Of a stretch of DNA of 64,000 nt, positions 46,571-55,601 are shown piece by piece. The stretch lies in NCBI RefSeq assembly GCF_900109495.1, contig NZ_FOAA01000019.1, positions 1-64,000 on the forward strand, in the 5' to 3' direction. The notes under the pieces are model-generated. The model ran no database searches. It saw only the letters and a program-made list of their open reading frames with translations, and was not told where the DNA came from. The stretch is from Ectothiorhodospira marina (GTDB taxonomy: Bacteria > Pseudomonadota > Gammaproteobacteria > Ectothiorhodospirales > Ectothiorhodospiraceae). Made by a program: the position numbers and the translations under genes. Each line of letters starts with the position of its first letter. Within the stretch, counting starts at the first letter, position 1.

Positions 46571-47236
46571 ATGGCGGCCAAGACCGACAACAACCCCATT
46601 ACCATGGATACCTTCCTCAGCGGTATCTGGAAGGAGAATCCGGTATTCGTCATGCTCCTGGGCATGTGCCCGGTGCTGGCGGTCACCAACTCCGTGGCCA
46701 ATGCACTGGCGATGGGCCTGGCGACGACCTTTGTGTTGCTGTGCTCCAATGCCCTGATCTCGCTGCTGCGTCACCACATCCCCAAGGAAGTGCGTATCGC
46801 GGCCTACATCGTGATCATTGCCACCTTCGTGACGGTGGTGGATTACCTGATCCATGCCATCAGCCTGGAGGTGTATAACGCCCTGGGTGCCTTCATTCAG
46901 CTCATCGTGGTGAATTGCATGATCCTGGGTCGCGCCGAGGCCTTCGCCTCGCGTCATCGGCTCAGCAGTACCCTGATCAACGGGCTGGGCATGGGGGTCG
47001 GCTTCACCATTGCCCTGCTGTGTCTGGGCTCGGTGCGCGAACTGCTGGGTGCTGGCACCCTGCTCGGTTTCCCCATCTTCGGCGAGGCCTTCGAGCCCTG
47101 GGTGATCATGCTGCTCCCGCCGGGGGGGTTCTTCGTGCTGGGCGCCTGGTTGCTGCTGTTCGCCTGGGTCAAGGAAAGACAGATCAAACGTTCCGCCGCT
47201 GCCAGCGTCGGGGAGGCTGCCGTCAATGCACGCTGA
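46571..47236 (+). CDS. rnfE: electron transport complex subunit RnfE
   Basis: RnfE is a six-helix membrane subunit homologous to RnfA; together they hold an Fe-S cluster in the membrane and open to opposite sides. The 221-residue protein shows [19 protein letters not shown] with its cluster Cys and [17 protein letters not shown] with a second Cys. It overlaps rnfA by 11 bases. Confidence 0.93.
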   Translation: MAAKTDNNPITMDTFLSGIWKENPVFVMLLGMCPVLAVTNSVANALAMGLATTFVLLCSNALISLLRHHIPKEVRIAAYIVIIATFVTVVDYLIHAISLEVYNALGAFIQLIVVNCMILGRAEAFASRHRLSSTLINGLGMGVGFTIALLCLGSVRELLGAGTLLGFPIFGEAFEPWVIMLLPPGGFFVLGAWLLLFAWVKERQIKRSAAASVGEAAVNAR

Positions 47237-47807
47237 TTCGCTGGGCTTCATCTTTCTCAATGCGGCCATCATCAATAACTTCGTGCTGGCCCTGTTCCTG
47301 GGGATCTGCCCCCTGCTGGGCGTCTCCGGCAAGCTGAACACGGCCTTCTCCATGGGCGTGGCCACGGCCCTGGTGATGTTGATCAGTTCAATCTCCGCGT
47401 GGCTGATCAATGAGGTGATCACCCACTTCGATCTGGAGTTCCTGCGCCTGATCGCCTACATTGCGGTGATCGCCTCGGCGGTGCAGTTGGTGGAGATGAC
47501 CATCAAGAAGTACAGCCCGCCGCTGTACCGGGCCCTGGGCATCTTCCTGCCCCTGATCACCACCAACTGCGCCATTCTCGGGGTGGCACTGTTCCAGACG
47601 AATTATGAGTACAGCTTCGTACAGTCGCTGTTCTACAGTCTGGGTGCCGGGGCCGGCTTCATCCTGGCCATCGTGCTGATGGCCGGTCTGCGGGAAAAGC
47701 TGGAACTGGCGGATGTCCCCTCCATCGCCCGCGGCGCTGCCATGAGCCTGATGCTGGCGGGGATCCTGTCGCTGGCCTTCATGGGCTTCGCAGGCCTGGG
47801 GGGCTGA
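47226..47807 (+). CDS. rnfA: electron transport complex subunit RnfA
   Basis: The 193-residue six-helix protein has [20 protein letters not shown] and [15 protein letters not shown], the two conserved Cys-bearing helices that mirror those of RnfE. It is the last Rnf gene. The order here is B, oxidoreductase, C-D-G-E-A, unlike the A-B-C-D-G-E order of enterobacteria, and closer to the C-D-G-E-A-B order of acetogens with B moved to the front. Confidence 0.93.
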   Translation: MHADSLGFIFLNAAIINNFVLALFLGICPLLGVSGKLNTAFSMGVATALVMLISSISAWLINEVITHFDLEFLRLIAYIAVIASAVQLVEMTIKKYSPPLYRALGIFLPLITTNCAILGVALFQTNYEYSFVQSLFYSLGAGAGFILAIVLMAGLREKLELADVPSIARGAAMSLMLAGILSLAFMGFAGLGG

Positions 47808-47810
47808 CCC

Positions 47811-48064
47811 GCCCCTCACCCCAACCCCTCTCCCCAGAGGGGAGAGGGGCTACAAACTCGCTTCCTGGGGGGGGGACTCCCTTCTCCCCTCTGGGGAGAA
47901 GGGCCGGGGATGAGGGGTGCCGGCGGGCAGGGTGCCTATTCCGCCCCTCACCCCAACCCCTCTCCCCAGAGGGGAGAGGGGCTACAAACTCGCTTCCTGG
48001 GGGGGGGCTCCCTTCTCCCCTCTGGGGAGAAGGGCCGGGGATGAGGGGTGCGGCGGGCAGGGTG
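47811..48064. repeat. two tandem copies of a 132-bp composite hairpin repeat
   Basis: GCCCCTCACCCCAACCCCTC begins at 47811 and again at 47943, and the following 120 or so bases are almost identical. Each copy has two strong GC hairpins, a CCCCTCTCCCC/GGGGAGAGGGG arm and a CTTCTCCCCTC/GGGGAGAAGGG arm, joined by a short linker. Halves of the same unit occur at 53100-53136 and 58256-58355, so this is a dispersed intergenic repeat family. The hairpins may also terminate or stabilise rnf mRNA. Confidence 0.7.
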
Positions 48065-48134
48065 TCCAGCTCATCCCACGACTCAATTTTCTCCCCAAAG
48101 GATAAAGGGAGGTCGACTTCAGGTGCCAACTCAC

Positions 48135-48323
48135 ATGATCCAGTATCTCCTTGCCTTCCTGATCATCTTCACGCTCTTCACGGGCTGGGTGCTGGTGCAG
48201 CATGCCGCCCGCCGCTTCGCCCAGCGCCACCCCGAATTCGGCCCCGCCAAGGAAGAAGGCGGCGGTTGCGCCACCGGCTGCGGCGGCTGCGCCTCGGCCC
48301 ACTCCTGCGGCAAGCGAGACTGA
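48135..48323 (+). CDS. small Cys-rich single-pass membrane protein downstream of rnfA
   Basis: The 62-residue product is one hydrophobic helix (MIQYLLAFLIIFTLFTGWVL) followed by a cytoplasmic or periplasmic tail ending GGGCATGCGGCASAHSCGKRD with four Cys. A GTG at 48123, 10 bases after GGAGG, adds four residues and may be the true start. Size and plan recall NqrM, the small Cys protein needed to insert iron-sulfur clusters into the Na+-NQR complex, and FeoB-associated Cys proteins. It is not a clear match to either. As Rnf and NQR share the membrane cluster held by RnfA/RnfE, a maturation role is a fair inference. Confidence 0.55.
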   Translation: MIQYLLAFLIIFTLFTGWVLVQHAARRFAQRHPEFGPAKEEGGGCATGCGGCASAHSCGKRD

Positions 48324-48327
48324 CAAC

Positions 48328-48392
48328 AGAAAAGGGGACAGATTTATTTTCTCGGCCCTTCGGGGCGGGAAAATAAATCTGTCCCCTTTTCT
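48328..48392. repeat. long perfect inverted repeat (24-bp arms), MITE/REP-like
   Basis: AAAAGGGGACAGATTTATTT (48330-48349) lies in a 24-bp arm at 48328-48351. The arm is repeated perfectly inverted at 48369-48392 around a 17-base loop containing CCCTTCGGGG. The same AAAAGGGGACAGA core occurs at 49157-49177. I recognise the motif as a widespread repeat in gammaproteobacterial genomes, often linked to Y1-type transposases. It also separates the rnf operon from the amidotransferase gene and would form a strong hairpin in RNA. Confidence 0.65.
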
Positions 48393-48432
48393 GGTAACGT
48401 GAACCCAGGTTCACGACGAAAGGATGCCTTGA

Positions 48433-49146
48433 ATGGGAACGCTGCTGATCATCAAGACCGGGACCAAGATCCCATCCCTTCAGGATCACCCGGGGGATTA
48501 CGAGCACTGGATTGCCCAAGGGATGGGCTGGCCCATGGAGCAGGTGCATGTGGCCAACGTACAGGCCGGGGATCCCTTGCCCGACCCGTCCGGGTTGGCG
48601 GCAGCGATCATCACCGGCTCCGGCGCCATGGTGACCGAGCAGACTCCCTGGATGGTCCGCACCGCTCAGTGGCTCACCGTGGGGGTGGATCGGGGGCTAC
48701 CGATCCTGGGCATCTGTTTCGGACACCAGTTACTGGCCTGGGCCCTGGGTGGGCATGTGGACTACAACCCCCGTGGCATCGAGGTGGGGACCACCACCGT
48801 GAACCTGACCGATGCCGCTGCCGAAGATGCCCTGTTCCAGGTGCTGCCAGAGCGGTTCCCGGCCCAGGTGAGTCATAGTCAGTCGGTGCTCACCCTGCCG
48901 GCGGGCGCGGCGCGCCTGGCCTGGAGTGACATGGATGAGCATCAGGGATTCCGCTTTGGCCAGCGGGCCTGGGGGTTGCAGTTCCATCCGGAGTTCGATG
49001 AACGGATCGTGCCCCATTACGTGGAGTACTACCGTGAACGGCTGACGGAGCAGGGACGGAGTGCGGATGAACTGCTCCCCCAGGTGCAGGCAGCGCCGGA
49101 GAGTGTGGGGGTGCTGGGGCAATTTGGGGCGTTGGTGCGGGGGTGA
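48433..49146 (+). CDS. class I glutamine amidotransferase (GMP-synthase-like)
   Basis: The 237-residue protein has the class I triad region: nucleophile Cys in LGICFGHQLLAWAL and His/Glu in GLQFHPEFDE. The preceding AAIITGSGAMVTEQTPWMV is typical of stand-alone GMP-synthase-like amidotransferases, which often act on glutamyl compounds rather than making GMP. Its acceptor is unknown. Single gene, converging on hrpA. Confidence 0.88.
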   Translation: MGTLLIIKTGTKIPSLQDHPGDYEHWIAQGMGWPMEQVHVANVQAGDPLPDPSGLAAAIITGSGAMVTEQTPWMVRTAQWLTVGVDRGLPILGICFGHQLLAWALGGHVDYNPRGIEVGTTTVNLTDAAAEDALFQVLPERFPAQVSHSQSVLTLPAGAARLAWSDMDEHQGFRFGQRAWGLQFHPEFDERIVPHYVEYYRERLTEQGRSADELLPQVQAAPESVGVLGQFGALVRG

Positions 49147-49154
49147 GGGGGCAC

Positions 49155-49177
49155 AAAAAAGGGGTCTGTCCCCTTTT
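49155..49177 (-). terminator. hairpin terminator downstream of hrpA
   Basis: On the minus strand AAAAGGGG(ACAGA)CCCCTTTT is followed by two further T residues, a rho-independent terminator pattern 20 bases past the hrpA stop. On the plus strand the hairpin also follows the amidotransferase stop, so it may serve both converging genes. It shares its core with the long inverted repeat at 48328. Confidence 0.5.
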
Positions 49178-49196
49178 AACATGTCCCCTTTTGGGC

Positions 49197-52100
49197 TCAC
49201 GCCCGCCCCAGTGCCTTGCGGTCTTCCTCCAGGCGCTTCACCGATACCTTCTCAACCGTGCGGATCTCCTGGGCGAACAGCGACAGGCGTAGCTCCTCGA
49301 TGCGCCAGCGATAGCGTTGCAACTCCTGCTCCCTGTCGGGGTGTACGCCGGCCTTGAGGCGGGTCTTGCAATCGTCCCATAAGGGTTCGATGTCCACCCG
49401 GGCGCGGCGGTCCTTGTCCGGGGACTGATCCAGGCGCTCCAGGCGACGCTCGATGCCGGCCAGGTACTGAGGATAGCGAGCCAGCCACTCATGTGGTGTG
49501 TGCAGCACAAAGTGGGGATAGATCAGGTGATCCAGTTGATCCCGCACGTCGCCTGCCGCCTCGATCCAGGATAGGGGTAGGGCACCCTTCAAGCGTGAGC
49601 GGATGCCCTGGTACGCCTCCAGGATCGTGCCCAACTGTTCACACAGTTCGTTGCACTGCCCCACCAGTTCACTGCGCCCGGCCTCCAGGCGTGCTTCAAA
49701 GGTCTCGGCGTCACAGGGCCAGGGCTCGGCCATGAACACCCGCTCCACGGCGGCGAAGACCAGGTCATCCTTCAGGACCTCGCAGCGGTCCACCGCGTTG
49801 TACTGCAGGCACAGACGCTGGATGTTGGGCAAGTGGCGGTAGAGGTATTTCACCTGGTCCCGCACCCCCAGCATGAACAGCCGACGCAACCCGGCCCGAT
49901 GCGTGGCCCGGGCCCGCACGGGGCTGTCGATGATCACCCGGGCAACGCTGTCGCCCCGATCCTCCAGGGCGGGGTAGCCCCTCAGTGTGGCCCCGTGCTG
50001 CTCGAACTCCACCCATTCCTCCAGGGGCCCGAAGTCCCACTGGGTGATCCCCTCGCGCTCGAAGCCCTCCGGGCGGTGCTCCTCGAAGCTCTCCTGGGCA
50101 TGGCCGGAGAGTTCGGCCTTGAGGGCCTCCAGGTCGCGCCCGGCGACAAGCTCCTGTCCTTGGGCATCCACCACCCGGTAGCGCAGGATCAGATGGGGTT
50201 CGAGCCGCTCCGGATGCCATTCGTCCAGGGGGATGTCGGTGCCGGTGATCTCCCGCAGGGCGCGGCTGATGGCCGGGATCAGTGGCCCCTGAGGTTCGCC
50301 CATGCGCCCCAGGGCGGCCTTGGCGAACTCCGGGGCCGGCACGAAATGGCGCCTGAGGGCCTTGGGCAGGCTCTTGATCAGGGCAGTCACCTTCTCCTCC
50401 AGCAGGCCGGGGACCAGCCAGTCGCCCACGTCCGGGTCCAGGGCATTGAGGGCGGCCAGCGGCACGGTGAGGGTGACGCCGTCGGCCTCGTGGGCGGGAT
50501 CGAAGTGATAGCTCAGGGGCAGACGCAGCCCGCCGGTGTGCAGCGAGTCGGGGAATTGTTGCGCATCCAGCCCCGGGGCATCGCGCTGCATCAGGATCTC
50601 CCGGTCCAGGTGCAGGATGGCCGGGTCTTCCCGCTCGGCCTGCTTGCGCCAGCGCTCGAAGGAGGCGGCATCGTGCACCCGGTCGGGGATGCGGCTGTCG
50701 TAGAAGTCGTACAGCACCTGCTCATCGGCCAGCAGATCCCGGCGCCGGCCTCGGGCCTCCAGGTCCTCGATCTCCCGGATCAGGTCCCGGTTATGGGTCA
50801 GGGCATCGGCGCGGCTGCGCAGGCGCCCGGCCACCAAGCCCTCGCGGATGAACACCCGGCGTGCGTCCTCCGGGGCCACGCGCCCATAGTTCACCTTGCG
50901 CTTGGGATTGATGATCAGGCCGTGCAGGGTGATGCGGTCGTAGCCGCCGACGGTGCCCCGCCGAGGCTCGAAGTGGGGATCGAAATAGTGATGTTTGAGC
51001 AGGTGGCCTGCCACCTGCTCCAGCCATTCCGGGCGGATGGCGGCGCATTCCCGTGCATACACCCGCGTGGTCTCGGCGATCTCCGCCGCCATCACCCAGC
51101 CTGGCGAGCCCTTGAACAGGCCCGACCCCGGATGGATGTGGAATCGCCGGTTGCGTGCGCCCAGGTAGTCCCCGCGCTCGGTCTTCACGCCGATCTGATT
51201 GACCAGGCCGGTGAGCAGGGCCCGGTGGATGGCGGCGGGATCGGCCGGTTCCTGATTCTCCTTGAGCCCCATCTCCGTCAGGTGCTGGCGTAACTGGCCG
51301 TGCAGGTCCTGCCATTCGCGCATGCGGATGAACGAGATGAATTCCTCCCGGCACCAGGCGCGCAGCTTGGACTGGGACAGATGCCTTGACTGCTCCCGCC
51401 AGGCCTTCCACAGATTCAGATAGCCCAGGAAATCCGAACCCGGTTCCCGGTGCCGGGCATGGGCCTCGTCGGCTGCCTGGCGTTTCTCAGCGGGGCGTTC
51501 CCGCGGATCCTGGATGGCCAGCATGGCGACGATCAGGTTCACCTCTGCCAGGGCTTGTTCACGGGCGCCCGCCAGCAGGATGGCGCCGAGCATGGGGTCC
51601 ACCGGCAATCGGGCCAGTTGCCGACCCACTTCGGTGATTCGATGAGCGCCATCCACTGCCTGCAGGGTCTCCAGCAATTTGAAGCCATCGCGGATCAGGC
51701 GAGTGTCCGGGGGTTCCACGAAGGGGAACTGCTCCGGATCACCCAGGTTGAGATGGGCCATCTGCAGGATGACCGACGCCAGATTGGAGCGCAGGATCTC
51801 AGGATCGGTGTATTCCGGCCGCAGCCCGAAGTCCTCTTCGGAATACAGACGTACACAGATGCCCGGTCCGAGCCGGCCGCAGCGCCCCGCCCGCTGGTTG
51901 GCCGAGGCCTGGGAGATGGGCTCCAGGGACAATCGCTGCACCCGTGAGCGCCAGGCGTAGCGGGCCACCCGAGCCAGGCCTGAGTCGATCACGTAGCGGA
52001 TCCCGGGCACGGTCAGCGCGGTCTCGGCCACGTTGGTGGCCAGCACCACGCGGCGGCCAGTATGGGGAGCGAATACCTTGTTCTGCTCTGCCGCCGAGAG

Positions 52101-53075
52101 CCGGGCGTACAGGGGCAGGATCTCCGTGTGTTTGGGGTGATGCTTGCGCAGGGCCTCGGCGGCCTCGCGGATCTCCCGTTCACCGGGCAGGAATACCAGG
52201 ATGTCGCCACGCCCCTCCGCAGCCAGTTCATCCACGGCCTGCAGCAGGGCATCGTTCAGATCCCGGTCGGTCTCGGCATCCTCCTCGCCGGTGACCGGGC
52301 GATAGCGGGTCTCCACCGGGTAGGTGCGCCCCGGCACCGTATAGATCGGGGCGTCATTGAAATGCCCGGCGATCAGCTCCGGGGCCAGAGTGGCAGAGGT
52401 GACAATCACCTTGAGATCGGGCCGACGGGGCAGCAGGCGCTTGAGATAGCCCAGCAGGAAGTCGATGTTGAGGCTGCGTTCGTGGGCCTCATCGATGATC
52501 AGCGTGTCGTAGGCGGTCAGGTCCGGGTCCGAGCGCATTTCCGCCAGCAGGATGCCGTCGGTCATGAGCTTGATGTGGCTTTGCGGGCCCACGTGGTCGG
52601 AAAAGCGCACCTTGAAGCCCACCGTCTCGCCAACCCGGCCATGCAACTCCTCGGCAATGCGGTTGGCCACGGAGCGGGCAGCAATGCGTCGTGGCTGGGT
52701 ATGGCCGATCAGGCCATCCACGCCCCGGCCCAGGGACAGACAGATCTTCGGGAGTTGCGTGGTCTTCCCGGAGCCGGTCTCGCCACAGATGACCACCACC
52801 TGATGCTTGTCGATGAGCCGAGCGATCTCGTCCCGATGCGCACTGACGGGCAGGTCTTCGGGGAAATCGGGTCTGGGCAGCGTGGCCAGGCGCTGCTCAC
52901 GGGCCTGGGTGGAGGCCTCCATGCGCTGCTCAAGACGAGCCTGTAGCCGATCAGCCGGCTTGCCAGCGGCCAGGCGGCGACGCAGGCGATCCACATCCTT
53001 GGCCAGGGTAGGGCGGTCGGGAGCCAGGCAATGGGGCAGGCGGGATAGCAGGGTGTCGGGGGAGGGGGTGGACAT
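49197..53075 (-). CDS. hrpA: ATP-dependent RNA helicase HrpA
   Basis: The 1292-residue DEAH-box helicase has Walker A GETGSGKTTQ at 98-107, DEAH in LIIDEAHERSLN near 200, VTSATL, and motif VI QRAGRCGR. HA2/OB-fold and the long C-terminal DUF3418-like region follow, as in E. coli HrpA (about 1300). HrpA resolves stalled or collided ribosomes and processes some mRNAs. Its start codon lies among GC-rich repeats, and no other gene shares its transcript clearly. Confidence 0.96.
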   Translation of the reverse strand: MSTPSPDTLLSRLPHCLAPDRPTLAKDVDRLRRRLAAGKPADRLQARLEQRMEASTQAREQRLATLPRPDFPEDLPVSAHRDEIARLIDKHQVVVICGETGSGKTTQLPKICLSLGRGVDGLIGHTQPRRIAARSVANRIAEELHGRVGETVGFKVRFSDHVGPQSHIKLMTDGILLAEMRSDPDLTAYDTLIIDEAHERSLNIDFLLGYLKRLLPRRPDLKVIVTSATLAPELIAGHFNDAPIYTVPGRTYPVETRYRPVTGEEDAETDRDLNDALLQAVDELAAEGRGDILVFLPGEREIREAAEALRKHHPKHTEILPLYARLSAAEQNKVFAPHTGRRVVLATNVAETALTVPGIRYVIDSGLARVARYAWRSRVQRLSLEPISQASANQRAGRCGRLGPGICVRLYSEEDFGLRPEYTDPEILRSNLASVILQMAHLNLGDPEQFPFVEPPDTRLIRDGFKLLETLQAVDGAHRITEVGRQLARLPVDPMLGAILLAGAREQALAEVNLIVAMLAIQDPRERPAEKRQAADEAHARHREPGSDFLGYLNLWKAWREQSRHLSQSKLRAWCREEFISFIRMREWQDLHGQLRQHLTEMGLKENQEPADPAAIHRALLTGLVNQIGVKTERGDYLGARNRRFHIHPGSGLFKGSPGWVMAAEIAETTRVYARECAAIRPEWLEQVAGHLLKHHYFDPHFEPRRGTVGGYDRITLHGLIINPKRKVNYGRVAPEDARRVFIREGLVAGRLRSRADALTHNRDLIREIEDLEARGRRRDLLADEQVLYDFYDSRIPDRVHDAASFERWRKQAEREDPAILHLDREILMQRDAPGLDAQQFPDSLHTGGLRLPLSYHFDPAHEADGVTLTVPLAALNALDPDVGDWLVPGLLEEKVTALIKSLPKALRRHFVPAPEFAKAALGRMGEPQGPLIPAISRALREITGTDIPLDEWHPERLEPHLILRYRVVDAQGQELVAGRDLEALKAELSGHAQESFEEHRPEGFEREGITQWDFGPLEEWVEFEQHGATLRGYPALEDRGDSVARVIIDSPVRARATHRAGLRRLFMLGVRDQVKYLYRHLPNIQRLCLQYNAVDRCEVLKDDLVFAAVERVFMAEPWPCDAETFEARLEAGRSELVGQCNELCEQLGTILEAYQGIRSRLKGALPLSWIEAAGDVRDQLDHLIYPHFVLHTPHEWLARYPQYLAGIERRLERLDQSPDKDRRARVDIEPLWDDCKTRLKAGVHPDREQELQRYRWRIEELRLSLFAQEIRTVEKVSVKRLEEDRKALGRA

Positions 53076-53099
53076 GGCGCCTATTTTGCCTTGGGCCGG

Positions 53100-53136
53100 C
53101 CCTCACCCCAACCCCTCTCCCCGAGGGGGAGAGGGG
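53100..53136. repeat. half-copy of the composite hairpin repeat
   Basis: CCCTCACCCCAACCCCTCTC and the following GAGGGGGAGAGGGG match the first hairpin of the units at 47811. It lies between the hrpA start and the SPOR gene stop. The second hairpin is absent here. Confidence 0.6.
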
Positions 53137-53148
53137 CCAGGAGGGGCT

Positions 53149-53724
53149 TCAACCGGATCCGGGCTTTCTCATCATCATCGTCTGGATCTGATTGTCATGC
53201 AGACGATCGCGGATGCGATTCAGCTGATCCAGGTCGCTGAACGGGCCCACCTGTACCCGATGCCAGGTATCGTTGTTCACTTCCACCTGCCGAATGCTGG
53301 CTTCCACTCCCAGCATGGCCAGGCTGGCACGCATGCGGTCAGCGTCCTGGGAACCCCTGAACGAGCCCGCCTGCAGAATGTACTCGCCGGGCTCCTCTAC
53401 CCGGGAGGGCGGTGGAGGTTCACCGCCCGGGGCCGACGGCGGATCCACGCGGGGCTCGGGAACCACCACTTCCAGTTCCGGGAGCAGGGTGTAGAACTCG
53501 AACCGATGCCGTGATTCCGTTTCCGGCCCCGCCGGTGGGGCCTGTTCCACGCGAGCCTGGGGTGATGGTTCCTGCACTGAGCCTTGAGTTTCCAGGTAGA
53601 CCAGAAGGGCGGCAAACAGGCCGATGGCCAGGCCGGCCACACCCCAAACCCAACCGGGCAGGGGGGCCGTCTCCTGCGGTGGCGGCTTGCGTCGGCTGGC
53701 CTGGCGTCGGGTGTTGCGGGCCAT
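53149..53724 (-). CDS. SPOR-domain membrane protein (FtsN-like)
   Basis: The 191-residue protein has a basic cytoplasmic tail, one membrane helix (WGVAGLAIGLFAALLVYLE), a Pro-rich periplasmic linker and a C-terminal SPOR domain (about 112-190, YILQAGSFRGSQDADRMRAS), which binds denuded glycan strands at the division site. The plan is that of FtsN. The argS-SPOR pairing, with a one-base stop/start overlap (TAATG), is common in gammaproteobacteria. Confidence 0.85.
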   Translation of the reverse strand: MARNTRRQASRRKPPPQETAPLPGWVWGVAGLAIGLFAALLVYLETQGSVQEPSPQARVEQAPPAGPETESRHRFEFYTLLPELEVVVPEPRVDPPSAPGGEPPPPSRVEEPGEYILQAGSFRGSQDADRMRASLAMLGVEASIRQVEVNNDTWHRVQVGPFSDLDQLNRIRDRLHDNQIQTMMMRKPGSG

Positions 53725-55484
53725 TACATCTCCTCGGGTGCGGAAACGCCCAGCAGCTTGAGGCCATTGGCGAGCACGTGGCGCACGGCCAGGATCAGGT
53801 TCAGGCGGGCGTCTCTCAGGTCTGCATCGTCTACCAGGAACTGATGGGCGTTGTAGTAGGTGTGGAAGTCATTGGCCAGATCCCGCAGGTAGTTGGCCAC
53901 TTGGTGGGGCTCCTCGGCCAGGGCGGCGGATTCCACCAGTTCCGGGTAATGGGCCAGGCTGCCGAGCAGGGCGGCCTCATGGTCTTCCGTGAGGCGCGCC
54001 AGATGGGACTGACCGTTGGCCAGGTCGTGGCTCAGCCCCTTGGCCTGCATCTGCCGCAGCACACTGCAGACTCGCGCATGGGCGTACTGGATGTAGTACA
54101 CCGGGTTGTCTGCCGATTCGGACTTGGCCAGGTCCAGGTCGAAGTCCAGGTGCTGTTCACAGCGGCGCATCACGTAGAAGAAGCGGGCCGCGTCCTTGCC
54201 CACTTCGTCGCGCAGTTCGCGCAGGGTGACGAAACTGCCCGAGCGGGTGGACATTTGCACCCGCTCCCCACTGCGATAGAGGATGGCGAACTGCACCAGC
54301 AGCACGTCCAGGCGGGCATCGTCCTGGCCCAGGGCCTGAAGGGCAGCCTTCACCCGGGGCACGTAGCCATGATGGTCGGCCCCCCACACGTCGATCACCC
54401 GGTCATAACCGCGCTCGAACTTCTCCATGTGATAGGCGATATCCGAGGCAAAATAGGTGGTCTGACCATTGTCGCGCTGCACCACGCGATCCTTCTCGTC
54501 GCCGTATTCGGTGGAGCGGAACCATAGGGCACCGTCTTTTTCGTAGACCTGACCATGATTGCGCAAGGTGTCCAGGGCGCGGTTCACGGATCCCTTTTCA
54601 GTGAGCGAACGCTCCGAATACCAAGTGTCGTAGTGCACCCCGAACTCTCCCAGATCATCGCGTATGTCATCAAGGATGCTGTTCAGGCCCAATTCGAAGA
54701 CGTAGCGGTACCGGTTCTCGCCCAGGGCTTCCTGGGCGCGGCGGATGATGGCATCGATGAAGATTTCCTTGTCGCCGCCGTCGGGCTCGTCGGCGGGCAG
54801 GCCACTCATCAGCGCCTCGGCGCTGATGGCGTAGTCCTTGCCGTGCTCCTGGAACAGGGTGTCGGCGATGTCGCGCACATAGTCGCCCTTGTAGCCGTTG
54901 GCCGGGAAGTGGAAGTCGACTCCACAGCGTTCCAGGTAACGCAGCCACACGCTGGAAGCCAGTATATCCATCTGCCGGCCGGCATCATTGACGTAGTATT
55001 CCCGGTGCACGTCAAAGCCAACGGTCTCCAGCAGATCCGCCACAGCGGCCCCGTAGGCGGCTCCGCGGCCATGGCCCACGTGCAGCGGTCCGGTGGGGTT
55101 GGCGGAGACGAATTCCACCTGCACGCGCTTGCCTTCCCCGAGATGGCTGCGACCGTAGTCTTCGCCGGATTCCAGCACCTGGGTGATCACCGCCAGCCGT
55201 GCGGCCTGGCTGATGAACAGGTTGATGAAGCCTGGCCCGGCAATCTCCACCTTTTCCACCAATGGCGATTCGGGTAGATGATCAATGAGGGTCTGGGCCA
55301 CATCCCGGGGCCTGGAGCCCATGGGTTTGGCCAGTTGCATGGCCAGGTTGGTGGCAAAGTCACCATGGGCCTTGTCCCGGGTTCGGGTCAGCTGCACCTC
55401 CACATGATGCCCTTCATTGAGGGCGCCGCTTTGCTTGAGGGCTTGGAGGGACTGCTCGAGAAGGGCCTGGAGTTGCGGTTTCAA
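53724..55484 (-). CDS. argS: arginyl-tRNA synthetase
   Basis: The 586-residue class I synthetase charges tRNA-Arg. Visible motifs are the HIGH-type HVGHG at 135-139 (in [15 protein letters not shown]), [19 protein letters not shown], and [14 protein letters not shown] in the KMSKS loop position, plus the DALR anticodon-binding C-terminus ending [10 protein letters not shown]. Length is standard. It begins just downstream of the palindromic tandem-repeat array. Confidence 0.96.
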   Translation of the reverse strand: MKPQLQALLEQSLQALKQSGALNEGHHVEVQLTRTRDKAHGDFATNLAMQLAKPMGSRPRDVAQTLIDHLPESPLVEKVEIAGPGFINLFISQAARLAVITQVLESGEDYGRSHLGEGKRVQVEFVSANPTGPLHVGHGRGAAYGAAVADLLETVGFDVHREYYVNDAGRQMDILASSVWLRYLERCGVDFHFPANGYKGDYVRDIADTLFQEHGKDYAISAEALMSGLPADEPDGGDKEIFIDAIIRRAQEALGENRYRYVFELGLNSILDDIRDDLGEFGVHYDTWYSERSLTEKGSVNRALDTLRNHGQVYEKDGALWFRSTEYGDEKDRVVQRDNGQTTYFASDIAYHMEKFERGYDRVIDVWGADHHGYVPRVKAALQALGQDDARLDVLLVQFAILYRSGERVQMSTRSGSFVTLRELRDEVGKDAARFFYVMRRCEQHLDFDLDLAKSESADNPVYYIQYAHARVCSVLRQMQAKGLSHDLANGQSHLARLTEDHEAALLGSLAHYPELVESAALAEEPHQVANYLRDLANDFHTYYNAHQFLVDDADLRDARLNLILAVRHVLANGLKLLGVSAPEEM

Positions 55485-55601
55485 GGTTTTGGGTATCCGA
55501 GATTGGGGCGAAGGGCCTGATTTGCTGGCAAGATTTTACCGGGGATGGTGAGGTGGGTGAATACCTTGGGGCAAACCCGGGCGGTATTGCCCGCCGTACG
55601 G

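Noticed and set aside
37454-47807. Na+-NQR instead of Rnf
   Set aside because: RnfB and an RnfC with ferredoxin-type clusters are present, and no NqrF-type flavoprotein is seen; the set is Rnf.
49833-51293. Forward ORF over hrpA
   Set aside because: Antisense shadow of the helicase, biased in composition and lacking a ribosome site.
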